The notes under the pieces were generated by a model, which was not told the DNA's origin, did not search any database, and saw only the letters and a program-made list of their open reading frames with translations. Positions 1 to 12,110 of a stretch of 64,000 bases of DNA are shown in pieces. The DNA is from Lutjanus erythropterus. Its lineage: Eukaryota; Chordata; Actinopteri; Lutjaniformes; Lutjanidae. Every line of letters begins with the position of its first letter. Positions within the stretch are counted from its first letter, which is position 1. The position numbers were made by a program, and so were the translations under genes. The stretch spans positions 5,636,122 to 5,700,121 of the forward strand of contig CM034602.1 in assembly GCA_020091685.1 (NCBI GenBank), written 5' to 3'.

Positions 1-84
1 ACACCCCTATTTTGTATTTTGATAGTTCTGCTGTCAAATATGTGTATGCTGTAAAATACTAATTTGTCGTTTGTGTGTGTTTAG

Positions 85-2608
85 AACAAAATCAAAGTGG
101 TGGCTCTCAAGATCACAAACAACATAAATGTCCTCATCAAGGTAAGGAGTTGGTCATATACACTGTGTAACCAGAAAAATAAGAACACCTGTATGATGTA
201 ATGCAACACAAACCTGTTACTTCAAAATTTCCAGATTGCAGCTCAGGTTTTTGGTGTTTTGTGGTGTTTTTTTTTCAGGCTATATTTTGTGGTTTGGTTA
301 CACTGTTTTTTGTTTTTTTTAATACATCATTTATGTGTCAAGCTGAGCAGAAATGCATCACAATAATAATGTAATCCACTGTAACAACACGAAATAAAAG
401 CCAGTACCTTTCTAATAGTTTGAAAAACAGGGAAGTATTTATTGTAAGGATTGTTGCATTGGATTTTTCTGGTTACTTAGAGAATCATGACAATTAAATG
501 TAAACTAAAAAAGTTCTTTTTTTTTTTTTTTTAATTGTCTCTCAATCTTTATTTTCATTCCAGGATCTTTTCCACAACCCTCCATCATTCAAGAGCACAG
601 TCACTCTGTCCTGGAAACCCGTCCAGAAGGCAGAGGCAGTAGCGTAAGTCTACTCCCACTTTTTGTTTCTCTAGTTAGAGGTGATGGATACACCTTTGAT
701 TTAGCAGTCAGAAGCCATTCACACCGCAGCTGACTGTCCTCAATGCCCCATTAGGTCACCATCTACTTTTCTTTTGTGTTTGCAGGCCCAAGCGCCCCTC
801 AGGTGAGGAGATGGGTGGCAGCACAAAAAAACAGATCTCTCCTCAGCCCCGGAGGGACGCACGGCAAATCTACAATCCCCCCAGCGGCAAGTACAGTGCC
901 ACGATTGGCAATTTTAACTATGGTGAGAAACACTTGGTTGCACCTTTCTTTTTCTTTGTTTTTGTAAACACTGTTGTGCAGCATGTTCGCCTTTTTTCAT
1001 ACTGCACTTTGGGTAAGATGAAACTCACTATTTTATAATCACATCTGATAAGGGTGCTCCGATCAGCACTTTTGGAAGTTGTATTGATCGATATGATCAC
1101 AAGGTCTGTTTGAAGTCTCCTATTTATCATGTAGCATCATGTTTTATTTAACTATTCTTAATGTTGTATGTTAAATATTAAAGAATTTGAAAATGATCTC
1201 AGAGGTATTTGGGCACCTGTTATACAAAGATATGGATGAGTTTACCAATAACAATTTGATTTTTTAATTAGAGTTTTAAAAATCTGCCTACGTAGAAATT
1301 AACGGGATATTGTTATGATTTTAGCATTGAATTATTAAAAATGCTGTAGTGAACAATCAAGAAAATCTTGACAGATTTAGGCCTGTGTATTTCAACAAAG
1401 GAAAATAACAAAAAATACAAACATTCCAGTTTTAAACAGCCTTTGTGGCCTTTTGAGTATAGATTTCGGAGTTTACAAGGTGCACTTGAATGTACAGTGA
1501 AGTCCATGTCAGTGGCCATGCACTTTACCAGACAGAGCGATGTGGATTTCATAGATTACAAGGTGTGCCTGAATGCACCATGAAGTCTGTGTATGTCAAA
1601 CTCCAACACAGACAGCAGAGGGCAGTAGCAACAACATCCTCCTGCATTAAACACAAACTGCCCTGACACTTCTGCAACCTGTGGCTCATTTGCTTCTCTC
1701 CACTGGCTCCTTTTGACTTGCAAAAAAATTTTATGGAAATGAATAACAGTTATTTAAAAAGGGATTTGCATATGTCATTGTTATATGTCCGAAGTTTCTT
1801 CTCCCACTGTAAGAATGTGAGCCTATGCACCAAGTCAAAAATATTTTGTCAGCTAAAATGTGGGTTGTAACCTATGTCTACGGCTTGGTGCTTTTTCCTC
1901 TAAATTTTGCCAGTTTGCTTGTCTCAAGTCACCATAATCTAGCTATCGATGTTCAAACCAAAAAAAAGTAGAGGGAAAGAATGTAATAGCTGTGGCTTCA
2001 CGCAGATTTTTTTCCTTTCTGGCCAAAAGGGTAACTCTAAAGAGTCTGTAGCCTGCTCCTTAGTGGAGGAGGGCGGCTACAGTCGGCTTAGATTCACCCC
2101 AAATAAACTAATTTCAGTCAGCGTCAAAGAAGCGTCAAACTTTTCCACATGCACCTGCAGCATGATCCACTTCTCCACTGTAGATCTGTATGATCCATAT
2201 GATTGTTCACTGTGCTTATAAATAGCCAAGTATACTAATATGAGCTTCAGATATAGGAGGTTGTGATTGTGTGATCTGCTAAGAGTGTATTTAACTTTGC
2301 AGAGAAGAAACTGATGTTTTTTTCCACTGTGCCAACTTTGACATGTAATACTGAGGAGATGGACTATTCCTTAAATAAGAGAGCAGCTAGTAGTGTCCCT
2401 TTCACACGGTCATCTGTCCATCCATCTTATGAAACACCGGTCAAAAATATTTGTTAAAAATAATATTATGGCATTTAAATGGTAATTACTGAATTACCTT
2501 ACTGAACTGTTTGTTTTGTTGACCACAGAGCAGCGTGGCGGGTTCAGGGGCGGCCGGGGACGAGGCTTCGGAAACAGAGGCAACAGGAGCCGAGGCCGAC
2601 TGTACTGA
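85..2608 (+). CDS. api5: Apoptosis inhibitor 5, C-terminal four coding exons (partial, 5' end outside window)
   Basis: Four exons join into one frame: 85-141, 564-643, 786-922 and 2529-2608, with TGA at 2606-2608. Every internal boundary is AG/GT (GTAAGG, GTAAGT, GTGAGA donors). Intron phases are 0, 2 and 1 and the frame stays open across all junctions. The encoded end contains KVVALKITNNINVLIK, a STVTLSWKPVQK segment, then RRDARQIYNPPSGKYS and a C-terminal RG-rich tail ending RGNRSRGRLY. I recognise this as the C-terminus of API5 (AAC-11), a nuclear, HEAT/ARM-helical anti-apoptotic protein known to bind Acinus and FGF2. What is seen here is the end of the helical repeat region plus the basic, disordered tail with RGG-like repeats. 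The nuclear localisation signal and most of the helical domain lie upstream of the window. No frameshift or internal stop is present, so the gene looks intact. Confidence 0.93.
923..2528 (+). other. Last intron of api5
   Basis: This 1.6 kb intron lies between a GTGAGA donor and a CCACAG acceptor. It is AT-rich with no coding signal. At 1461-1510 and 1543-1592 it holds two copies of a roughly 50 bp stretch containing ACAAGGTG, TGAATG and TGAAGTC, offset by about 82 bp, which is a small internal duplication. The two shorter upstream introns (142-563 and 644-785) show nothing beyond T-runs. Confidence 0.8.
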
Positions 2609-2647
<39 letters not shown>

Positions 2648-3279
2648 CATATTGCTCATTGAACTGCATCACATCAAGATCTTTTCCGCACCAAGATGGA
2701 CTATTTGTCACCTACTCTTCTGGGTTTTTTATTTTTTTTTATTTTTATTTTTTAACTGGTCTCCACGTCTTTTTCACTTTCCCAGCTTGCACATCCAGGT
2801 CTGTTTTGCTGTTTTTTGGAGGATGGGGGTAGGGGGGTTTGGTTTCCCGTCTGCAGAATATCAAACAACGGACTCAGACTTTTTAATATTTACTCTGTGT
2901 TCCTCTTGGCCAAGGCAATTATTCAAGTACATCTAAATGTTTTTGTTTTTGTTTTTATTTTTTCCTTTAATTTTTTAAACTATTATTCTGTGTATTTTTG
3001 TGGAACAAGACTGCCAAGTTGTAACTGAAATATTTTTTGTCAGATTGTTGTAGGAAAAGATAAGGATCCTCTTGTATTGCGACATGTTGATGAATGCATT
3101 TCTTTCTACCTTTTTATTTAATCTTGTTTTCTTTTTTTATTATTAGAGCTTAAGTTGAATTGGCTGACTATGCTACTTTGTATGAATCAATGATGTTGTT
3201 TCATTGGATTTTTATCATAAACTTGTATGGAAGTATGAACTTTTGTCTTGTACGTGTTTATGTACAATTTTGCAGTTTC
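2609..3279 (+). other. api5 3' untranslated region or immediate downstream flank
   Basis: The sequence after the api5 stop starts with a CA microsatellite and continues as T-rich, stop-dense DNA typical of a vertebrate 3' UTR. I could not identify a convincing AATAAA polyadenylation signal before the transposon at 3280, so the transcript end is unknown. Possible signals further down (AATAAA inside 4705-4720) would place the element inside the 3' UTR. Confidence 0.55.
2614..2643. repeat. (AC)15 microsatellite just after the api5 stop codon
   Basis: A run of AC dinucleotides starts five bases after the api5 stop codon. If the 3' UTR begins here, length variation would be transcribed. Confidence 0.9.
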
Positions 3280-4779
3280 TTAAAGGGATAGTTCACCCCA
3301 AAATCAAAAATTCATATTTGTCCCCTGGCCTGTAGTGCTGTTTATCCATCTAGATAGTTTTGATATGAGTTAAAGTTTTGGACATATTAACCATAGAGCT
3401 GTTTGCCTTCTCTTGAATATAACATACCTAGATGGCAATTTCCTTGTGGTACCTGAAGTGCCCAAAAATATCTATTTGAAAATCTTAACAGCAGTGTCTC
3501 TTCCAGAGATCGACGTGTCTCAATTCTTCGCATCTGCTGTTTAATATGTCTTTTGATTTTAAGCTCACAATTCAATTTGATGTAAACACTGCCTGAAAGA
3601 TAGTCTGTGTATCAAGTGTGACTTAACAGCTGGTAAACTACACTTTGTCATCTTTAGATGCCCCAAGGAGGGGCAAATACGAGGAGACTTGCCAGTTGTG
3701 CCGTTTGATTTGATTCTTGAATTTGAAAGCTCATTTTGATTCATTTTCCACATGATATTGAAATCCTTGCACCCCTTCTCAAGATTTAACCACAAGCCTT
3801 TCTGCACGCAGTTTCATATAGGAACTATTTTCTTTCTACTGAACTACACCCGTCATCTGTATCACCACACAGAAGGAAGTGTGCATGTACTCACGGTTGA
3901 TAGGCTTGTGACAGTGCGGGAAGTAAACATCAGTGGCATCTTTCTCTGTGCTAGCTAGTGCTGTGATTTGTTTGGCGGTGCTGCCTGTTCGAAAGAAAAT
4001 AGTTCCTACATGAAACTTCAGAAAAAGGGTCTGTGGATTATCTTGATGAATTGTTTCCTGATTTTTGGCAACAGACCTTCCTATTTAGTTTTTGAAATGT
4101 ATTTTTTGGCGCTTTGAGCACCACAAGCCAAGTGATATCTGGAACTGTAATATTCCAGAAAACTGATTCAGTGCTTTTTAAGTTTAATGACTGCAATTCA
4201 GGTTTTCGTTAGATGTGTCAACTCCATCAGGTCTATGTCTCCAATGTAAATGAATATTTGAATAATATTTATATATATTTGATGAGAGATGTTGGTCATA
4301 TATGGAATTTTAATGTCTCCAAACATGAGAACCTCTTTGTTGCTGTTAGGGTGAAGTTAACATTGTATTACACAGTCCAGTTTTTTTTTTTTTTTTTTTT
4401 TTTAAAGGCTTTATAACATGTATTTATATACTTATTGAAAGTATTTTTGTGGCCTTAGTCAGCCTCAGTGAAAATTTGTGTTTACTATACTTCTTGTAGG
4501 AGTATGTGAAAATTAATTGTTTTTGGTATTAAATAAGTCTAAAGAGCACATTTTGATAAAAAAGAATACTTGGGAAGTTGTATCAAAGTTTATCTTAGTA
4601 CATGTTAGGTACATGTTGTTTTATTTGTCTGACCGTAAGCTTTTATTTTTTCAATATTACATCCTATTTTGTCTCACTTCTCAAGAATTGGTAACCCAAA
4701 CAACCTAGATTAATAAATAGCATCACAGGTAAGAGGGAAAATGTGTATTTTTGATTTTTGGGGTGAACTGTCCCTTTAA
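3280..4779. mobile_element. TTAA-flanked long-inverted-repeat DNA element, about 1.5 kb
   Basis: The left end reads TTAAAGGGATAGTTCACCCC and the right end (4740-4779) is its reverse complement with few changes. Both ends are followed by similar CAAAATCAAAAAT tracts. TTAA at 3280-3283 and 4776-4779 fits the TTAA target site used by Kolobok and piggyBac type transposons. Inside, the stretch around 3470 and the stretch around 4100 are inverted relatives (GTGCTCAAAG/CTTTGAGCAC type motifs), so the element is largely palindromic. There is no long ORF, so it is non-autonomous. A shorter relative lies at 63159-63616. Confidence 0.75.
4381..4403. repeat. Poly(T) tract of 23
   Basis: An uninterrupted T run inside the right half of the TTAA element. 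It is a low-complexity tract with no other signal. Confidence 0.9.
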
Positions 4780-5740
4780 GCTGCAAACTGGTCAGGGGTA
4801 AAGACAGACTCGACTCTACTGCTTCAAATTTCTTTTTTCTTAAGTCAAAGCTTGTCTTGCATGTTCCAAACGTACCTTTCTCCTTCCATTCTGTCCTCAC
4901 ACAATCCAGTCACCTGCTCACCCACTCATTCATCCCATTTATCCTCTCCGTCCTCCCGTCTTTCCTTTTCCCGCTTCTTTCTATTTGTACTCACCTATAT
5001 CTGTACCAAAGCAGAGAGAGGAGAGGGGTAATTTTAGCCTGCGATCTGCCATCTACATTTAGAATACACACATTCACAAACGTGCCTTCTCGGCTGTCTG
5101 CATGTCTGCATCAACACCGTGCCTCCCCCTCTTCCCACTCCCCCTCGGTCCAGTAAGTGTGTGTTGAGGTGCAGGGGGGGTGGGTGTGTCGGCTTTGAAG
5201 TAGAAAAGAGTAGAATCCGGCTCTCAATAATTGAAGGGGCTATAAATAGTTGCTGCCATGTTTAGAACACACTTTATTTTCTACTCTGGTGGTGGGGGCC
5301 TCGCTTGTTTTGCACACATTCATGCACAGATTCTCCTACACATGAAAAACACCCTTTATTCTATGATACTAGTGAGGGCCGTCCATCCATCCACTACATT
5401 TGAACCTGTTATCTTAAACTATCTTGACTAATGAGATGCCTAAACAACTTCATGTAATTCTGAGTTCATGAACTTTAAACTTTATTATAATCTACCTTAA
5501 AAACAACCTTTTAGCCATTTAGATCTAAGGCCGGATTACAGCAACAAGGAATAATTTTGAAGCTTGATTAATGGTTTAACTTAAAATTATACCTCACCAA
5601 ACTAACATCAAATGAAGACCTGAGTTAAGTTTTCACTTTAATCTGACTTAAATGAATCCTGCCTTTTTGAGATAGATTGAGCAAAATAATTAAGTCTTTT
5701 GAAGAAAGAGCTTCTCTGCTAAATCATGACTAGGTAAACC
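4780..5740. other. Intergenic DNA, pyrimidine-rich then AT-rich
   Basis: No coding exon is supported. The part at 4860-5160 is C/T-rich. The part at 5200-5330 is more complex and holds the perfect octanucleotide-core site CTATAAATAG (5240-5249). From 5390 the sequence is AT-rich and looks like old repeat material, with several TTAAACT and TTAAAAT motifs. Confidence 0.5.
5240..5249 (+). promoter_or_regulatory. MEF2-like site (or TATA box), copy 1 of 3
   Basis: CTATAAATAG matches the MEF2 consensus YTA(A/T)4TAR and also contains a TATA-type core. No start site or gene is visible just downstream, so a MEF2-type enhancer site is the easier reading. Function is inferred only. Confidence 0.3.
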
Positions 5741-5754
5741 AGGCTAACTAACTT

Positions 5755-6125
5755 TTCAGCTTGCTAGCAAACAATGTAGCATTTGAAGTTTTTAGTTATC
5801 TATTATCAAACGATGAAACATAAGCTACACTGCTTGCTAGCTGGCCAAAAAGTCAAAACACTACATTGTTCGACAGTAAGCTAAAAAATTGACATAATGT
5901 TACATTGCATGCTAGCTAGCTACAAAGTTAACATAATAGCTACATTGACAGCTAGCTGAAAAGTTAATAAAACACTACACTGAAATTAACAAACAAAAGA
6001 AATTAACATGGTACATTGCATGCATGCTAGCTAGCTAGAAGGTTAACTTAGCATTAGCTACATTGTTTGATGGCTAGCTAAAAAGTTAAAGTAACTTTTT
6101 ATCTAGCTAGCAAACAATGCACCAT
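5755..6125. repeat. Degenerate minisatellite with GCTAGCTAGCTA cores
   Basis: About seven imperfect units of 40-60 bp repeat the same parts: CTACATTG or ACAATGTAGC, then GCTAGCTAGC, then AAAGTTAACATA. NheI-like GCTAGC palindromes occur in most units. Unit length and order vary, so it is an old, decayed tandem array rather than a clean satellite. Confidence 0.65.
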
Positions 6126-6272
6126 TTTGTTAAGAAAAACAACAAAACAAGCAACTGAAATTTAATCATTTGCCCCTTCTTTTGTTGTCATCAAGGTCCC
6201 AACAGCACTCAGATTTATTTTTTAAATATATTTATTCATTTTAATTTGGGTAAGTAAGCATTTCCGTATTGA

Positions 6273-6345
6273 TTAAAGGAATAGTTCACCCAAAAATGAA
6301 AATTCAATCATTATTGGCTCACCCTCATGCCAGTTGAAGGTCAGG
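6273..6345 (+). mobile_element. Single terminus of a TTAA-type element
   Basis: TTAAAGGAATAGTTCACCCA, then AAAATGAAAATT and a CTCACCCTCATG stretch, is the well-known start of a common fish DNA transposon family. No matching inverted end was found in the next few kilobases, so only one end survives here or the partner has decayed. Confidence 0.6.
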
Positions 6346-8210
6346 TTTATTATCTATCTCTTTAAAACCTTTAACTTGGATGTATTAAACTGAGATTAGT
6401 TTTAGTTGTGCAACCAAGAGTCCTGCTTAATTTTAAATTTGGGTTTAAACCTTGTTTTGCTAAACTGATTAGAACTAATCTCAGACCAAATTAGTGAAAC
6501 TTAGTCTAACATTTTGCATTGAGTTTAATATTTGCTGTCTTTCCAACAGATCTACATAACCTGGAGCCTGGAGGTCTGCCTGAAGTTTTAAAGGGTAAAT
6601 GTTATGTATGTTTGTCTTTGTGGTGTTTTTTATTAGTAGATTTGCTGTTAAGTATTATTCTGGGTCTAAATCTGCAAATGGAAATGAGAAAATTCATCTT
6701 TATGAGACGCAGTAGTCTGAACTTCAGTTTTACCCCTGGATTCTTATTTATTTCTAGTCCATACTTGGGTTGTAATCCTGAAATAACATACATATTTAGT
6801 CTGACACATTTTTCTAAACCTAATCTAATTCTATTCCTAAACTGTATGCAGAAGTGAAAAAAAACGTGGAACATGTCCACATGCACTCCAAAAGGTCCAA
6901 AACTGGTTCTCACAAAGATAGAAAACACGCAGACAGACGCACACAGAGCTCTCAGTGGGTGCTACAGGTCTGCATGTGAGGACACGTGTGTGCTGGTGTG
7001 TGTAGGTGGATGCTCTGGAGGAGGAGGGGCGCTCAAACTCTCAATTTTCTGAATCGACTGTGGCAGCGTTTTACAGGGAGGCAACTCTGAGAAACGAAAC
7101 CTCCAAAAAACATGAATATAAAAGTTAGATATTGATTAAATAAAAATGCAGCATGAGGTGTTTTCCTTTGTTTGGGTAATCCTTCTGCAACCAGTCGTGC
7201 AGAAAGGAGAATAAGCTGCAGAATGAACTCAAATTTTGTCTGTAATTAGGGGTGATGCATGAAGATAAACGACATAAAGTCGTTATAACGCCCTTTTTTA
7301 CATGCAGAATGACGTCTACTAGTTTTTGTTCATTTGAAACGGTTCAATGAAGAATGTTAAATGCATAAAAAGAAAATAAATCTACAATATATAAAAGATT
7401 GATATATAAAAATGCTGCATTTGTAAGAAAACCCGAATTGATTCATTATATTAAATCAATTTGAAATCTATGTTTTTGTGCACATCGGTTTAGCGCCATT
7501 TATTGCAGAAAATAGACGATAAAAGCAGCAGCTTGTCCACCCGTCTATAAATAGACTGTCTCTTGTCTTGGCAGAGTCTCCCCTCTAGAGGGCGATCCAG
7601 ACCAGGGTTTTCCTCGCAGAGCAACCAGATCTATTTTTATCCCACACCGAACGAGTCACTTAAAGCTTTCATGATGTCTTTTTGTCTCTCTTTGTATTTA
7701 TGCTCGGGTTAAGGCGCAGGGAGGAACACTGCGATCCGGCCGAGCAATGCAGAAAAGAAGAAGAGGGAAAAAAGAGCCTAAATCACATCCCATTTCTATT
7801 TGATTTAATTTGATTTAACTGTCAAATGATGTGTTGAATCAATACAGACATGAACTAAAGCTGCAACACTAAGAAGGCATTACAAATTTACCTTTTCTTG
7901 GCTGCTTTTGATGCAATATTTGTGAGATTTATTTTACTTGAGACTTAATATTGCACCAATTTCTCAACAATGCATCAATTTCTTCTCCTGTTTTGTTTCT
8001 TTTCATTTGTTTTTGACTAATTTGATCTTCCATCCTCACAGAGCTGCAGGCTGGTGGTGTATTTTTGCAGAGATACTACTGTACATCTTTTGGCACAGGC
8101 ATCATGGTGCGTTTAAGGTCTTTAAGTTTCAGTTCTCGTTTCAGGACAGTAGGGGGCGGTATGCAACCAAGATATACTCTCTCCTCATTGATCGTGACCA
8201 GGTATTTCCC
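6346..8210. other. Intergenic DNA with a possible regulatory patch at 7.48-7.75 kb
   Basis: No supported exon. The stretch 7480-7750 stands out from the AT-rich surroundings: it is of mixed composition, carries CTATAAATAG at 7545-7554, and a second A/T-core site CTATTTTTAT near 7632. It could be a conserved non-coding element. A possible acceptor at about 8040 and donor at about 8420 enclose a long reading frame, but composition and context do not support coding. Confidence 0.4.
7545..7554 (+). promoter_or_regulatory. MEF2-like site, copy 2 of 3
   Basis: A second exact CTATAAATAG, with a related CTATTTTTAT about 80 bp downstream. Two A/T-core sites this close would be a plausible MEF2 pair. 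Function is inferred. Confidence 0.3.
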
Positions 8211-8213
8211 AAA

Positions 8214-8248
8214 CCAGCCAGCCAGCCAGCCAGCCAGTCAGCCAGCCA
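8214..8248. repeat. (CCAG)n tetranucleotide repeat
   Basis: About eight CCAG units with one CCAGT interruption. A short CA run follows at 8271-8284. Confidence 0.9.
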
Positions 8249-8729
8249 ATGCCTGGCACATGCGTTTGCACGCACACACACACACGGCGGAGCTGAAAAT
8301 AATCAAGTGGTGGAGGAGGAGTGGGCGGCAGCAGCGGGAGAGGAAGCGAAGACGACCCTCAGAGAGAGAAAGAGAGAAGGAAGGAGCGACTGTACGAGTC
8401 CATGTGAGAGTAGAAGTGAAGGTAAATCAATAGTCCTGAAGCACTTGGTGGAACTCAATGGGTTTCCTCACTTTATTACCAACCTTTGGAGAGAGGAGGG
8501 TGCTGGTGTTGATAAAATAAGGCCTTCATACTGTACCCCAACAGACCTGAGGCAAAAAAAAATCTACACTTTGCATGAATTAGAGCCTCAATTCCTGCAA
8601 ATCCATTGTAGGTAAAGGTCTTTAATTTCTGTTTTCATGCTTTGGTTTATGATATTATGTGATATTAGATAGATGTCAGAAATGAGCTGAATGTTGAGTG
8701 AGTCTGGCCACGCTGCTGTACATGTGGAC

Positions 8730-9008
8730 CAGGGCTGGGGAATATATCGATATTATATCAATATCATGGTATGAGACTAGATATTGTCTTAGATTTTGGA
8801 TGAGAGGGCATCAGTGTTGTCTTCTCCTGGCTGTAAAGGCTGAGTTCCAGTAAAGTGATGTAATTTTAGGAACTTAAGAGACTTTTCTAATGTATTATTT
8901 TGTGAAAGCAACAATAGATATCCCTACATTATTGTTGCAATATTGATATCAAAGTATTTTGTCAAAAGTATTGTAATATTTGATTTTATTCATATTGCCC
9001 AGCCCTAC
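8730..9008. mobile_element. hAT-like MITE with CAGGGCTGGG ends
   Basis: The left end CAGGGCTGGGGAATAT and the right end ATATTGCCCAGCCCTA are inverted copies. The subterminal ATATCGATATTA type sequence is typical of the abundant fish MITEs of this class. At about 280 bp there is no coding capacity. I did not find a clean 8 bp target duplication, so the insertion is probably old. Confidence 0.65.
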
Positions 9009-10117
9009 TGTTGCTTAGTTCAAATGTAAGCATCATGCATCATATTCTCTAAGATATCATGTTTGCACTACTTGGCAATTTATGCTATGTTATTTTAGTG
9101 GAAGTGTGTATATTGAGATACATATCATTGTCATTGGCTGGAAATGTTGAGATATTATTTATAAGCTGTCCCAGGCTGCAGGACCTGCAATAAAACTGGG
9201 GGAAACCCCATACAGAGTGATTATACTCAGCCCTAATTGTTTCCCCCTACCCAAGATGGGATTTCTGGCAGAAAGACTTGAGGGCTAACTTTGTCCCAAC
9301 AGTGGGGAAAAAATGTCCTGACAACATTAATCCAAGATTGGTGTCCTGAAACAGATGATGTGACAAATTCAGTAGTTGCAATTTTAAAAAAGGCATTTAT
9401 TATGAGAGTTATAGTACAGAGTCTTCAATTATAAAATGCACTTTGATCTTAAGTAGGACTTAAGCAGAAAACTATGCATAAGTAGTTATTTATAAAATTT
9501 TACTTATAAATATTATCTCTAAGCACAGTTTTGGTTTGATGTAAGTGATTGTCCTGCTGGTCATAAAGGAGTATTGCAGTTTGGGACACAAATGTTCCCA
9601 AGGCTGTGGGGAACTTTGCATTAACTTTATTAACAATTTGATAAGAATGATCAATTAAAGGTGTGAGGAATTTATAGTGACACACCCCCGAGTGACGTGT
9701 TTAGCTTTTTTTTCCCAGTCCCCTCACTATTTACTCCCCTGAACAACATGTATTGCCTGGCTTCAATCTCCTCCACCATCACTGTGATCTCGTCTTGCTT
9801 CTCTCTTGTTGTCCATGACGAAACCTTCCTCTGCGCTGCATTATATCAGGGGAAATCACTGATCGTAAGGCAGGTGTCGCCAATTTTCAGTTATTTCTAG
9901 ATTTCTAGATCACTTAAATTACAAACTTTATTCTCAGAATCTGTTTAAAGTAAGGTTTTTTATTCTCAGTATGTTTTCTGAATCAAAGTTAAGCACACAG
10001 ATAGAAATTATCTTAAGTTTTCACACCACAACTTCTGGAGCAGATTGCAACATTTTCTTCAACATTAACTCTCAACCTTTGGTGTTCACATAAAGTTCTC
10101 AGGGAAATTTAGTTTTC
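9009..10117. other. Intergenic DNA without recognised features
   Basis: AT-rich, stop-dense in all frames. I see no exon, RNA gene or recognisable repeat. Confidence 0.5.
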
Positions 10118-10125
10118 TGATCCAT

Positions 10126-10306
10126 GTGGCGCCCCCGTAGCTCATTTAGTGGAGTGTGCGCTCCATGTACTGAAGTTATCAGTCCTTTTTACTGCAGCAT
10201 GCAGCCTTTTGCTGCAGGTCATCCCCTTTCTTGCTCCCCCATCACCTGTCTCCTCTTCAACTGTCTCTATCAAAATAAGAAAGCAAAATAGTAAAGAAAA
10301 GTTCTT
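10126..10306 (+). mobile_element. tRNA-derived SINE with target-site duplication
   Basis: The head CCCCGTAGCTCATTTAGTGG is a pol III A-box of tRNA type, followed by GTGCGCTCCATGTACTGA and a GCTGCAGGTCATCCCC tail typical of a percomorph tRNA-SINE. The 3' end is A-rich (AAAATAGTAAAGAAAAG). The body is bounded by an 8 bp direct repeat TGATCCAT at 10118-10125 and 10307-10314. The B-box region is degenerate. Confidence 0.8.
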
Positions 10307-11285
10307 TGATCCATCAGACGGCATTTGAACACACCATTTTCAGATCATAAATTAACCATATTAAAAGGCCCATCTGTATGGTTAGACAGAGAGGAAGATG
10401 TCTTGGATGCCTCCAACTATGTCGCACTTTGAACCGAGCTCTTTTCACTGACCATCACATCAGAGCAACAAGTTTAGTCTCACATGAGCTCCACTGCTGA
10501 TCAAAAGAGACTTTGAATACCAGAGCTGCTGGACTGAGAAACAAGAACGTATATTAAAAAGTATTTTTGAGAGAGGTCGACCAATATGGGTTTTTCACCG
10601 GCTGATGTAAAATGCAGATCAAAACAAAGAGAAGTAATTTATAATTATGTTATTCCATGAACATCACAGTCTAATGTACATGTACATGTTATTCTCTCAG
10701 TTCCTGCACATGATCTCAGCCAGTAACATGTTGTGTTAGATGGATTTGTTTTTATTAATTAATGAAGTAGAAAAATACATTAGGTTATGGTGTAGATTTC
10801 AGACTGTGACTGGTATTTAAGGGAGCGTGTGGTACAATATGTGAGAGGCAACGTCATTCAGTTATAACAAAATACATATTGAATGTTCACCACTAACAGT
10901 TTTAGATTAGATTTGCTGTGATTTTGGTTGTGCGAAATGTGTTTAACATTTAGAGAAGACAATGGTGACTATTTGGGCTAATGTTAGCTGTCAGCAGGAT
11001 GCATGAGAGTTATAGTCCAAACTACCTTTTTTTTACCACCTTCCCTGCTCAATAGTGTATGCAAATGGTACAAAAAGTTATTCTAGTGTGCTTTCTTCAG
11101 TTCTTAACCGTGACTAGATGTTGCACATTACTGGTAACTGTCATTACTCTTTACATCAATGTTTTGTCCAGTGAATATGCAGTTACCCTTTCATGTAGCG
11201 TACAGTTGTCTTTTCCCAGCTTTATATCCATCTGTGACTTGATGAGATTGTCCATCAGTGTCAAGGAATTGTTGTCAGGAGAAGG

Positions 11286-11828
11286 CAGAGATGTGGGGAC
11301 TTGAGTCACGTGACTTGACTCAAGTCAGACTCCAGCTGCAAATTTGAGGACTTGAGACTTGCTTGACTATTATCAGTAAAAGACTCAACTTGACTTTGAC
11401 TTGGCATTGATGGCTTGAGATAGATGACTGGAAAGGACTTGACTTTTTTAATGAAATATGGGCATTTTTCTAGATATTGAGAAAACTGTTCAACCTACTA
11501 GGATGCAGCAGAGCCCCGCTGTAATTTTTGTTGTACAATTTGGAGGCTTGTTATTGGTTGCCGCAAACGCCAAATTTATAAGGTGTAAGCAAACTTCAAT
11601 ACTTTTCAGTAATGTTGAAAATAAAATAAAATTCTTTTAACTAATTTAAATGTGGAAACTGGGGGAGATCATCAGAATTTCATATGACTTGACTTGTAAC
11701 TTGCTTGACTTACAGTAGGGACTTGACTTGTTGATTCTCACCAGTGTAACTTAGGACTTGATTGAGACTTTAGAGTTAAGACTTGAGGCTTGTTTGTGAC
11801 TTGCATGTGTGTCATACTCCCACCTCTG
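11286..11828. mobile_element. hAT-like non-autonomous element rich in GACTTG repeats
   Basis: The ends CAGAGATGTGGGGACTTG and TCCCACCTCTG form a terminal inverted repeat (CAGAGGTGGG type). Both flanks hold many copies of GACTTG or its inverse CAAGTC, including GACTTGACTCAAGTC near 11315. This matches a common fish MITE family. Flanking 8-mers match only partly, so the target duplication is doubtful. A short ORF inside is not conserved protein. Confidence 0.65.
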
Positions 11829-12110
11829 GGACAGGAAAAGGACAACAGTTTCTGGACTATAGTGGACAAAGAGTTGCACCATGTAATGAGTCTGTTCCTA
11901 AACCTCTGTGTGAGTTCTGATGGGAACTGTCCTTGGTGCTGAAAACACACCGGACTTGAATGGGGTTATCCAGAGTTTTGCTTGACAAAACTTATTAACA
12001 TATTATTTTTAAAAGACTGACAGCAGCTCCTGATTGAAGTATAGCGTAACTACTTGTTTTTGGAAAACACATTAATGGATTTTTGTTTGTCTTTCACCAG
12101 ACTCAGGTAT

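Noticed and set aside
7938-8615. 225-codon open frame with a possible exon 8041-8420
   Set aside because: The interior encodes Pro-Ala-Ser-Gln from the CCAG repeat, and no neighbouring exon continues it in phase.
8730-9008. 8 bp target-site duplication for the hAT-like MITE
   Set aside because: The flanking octamers do not match.
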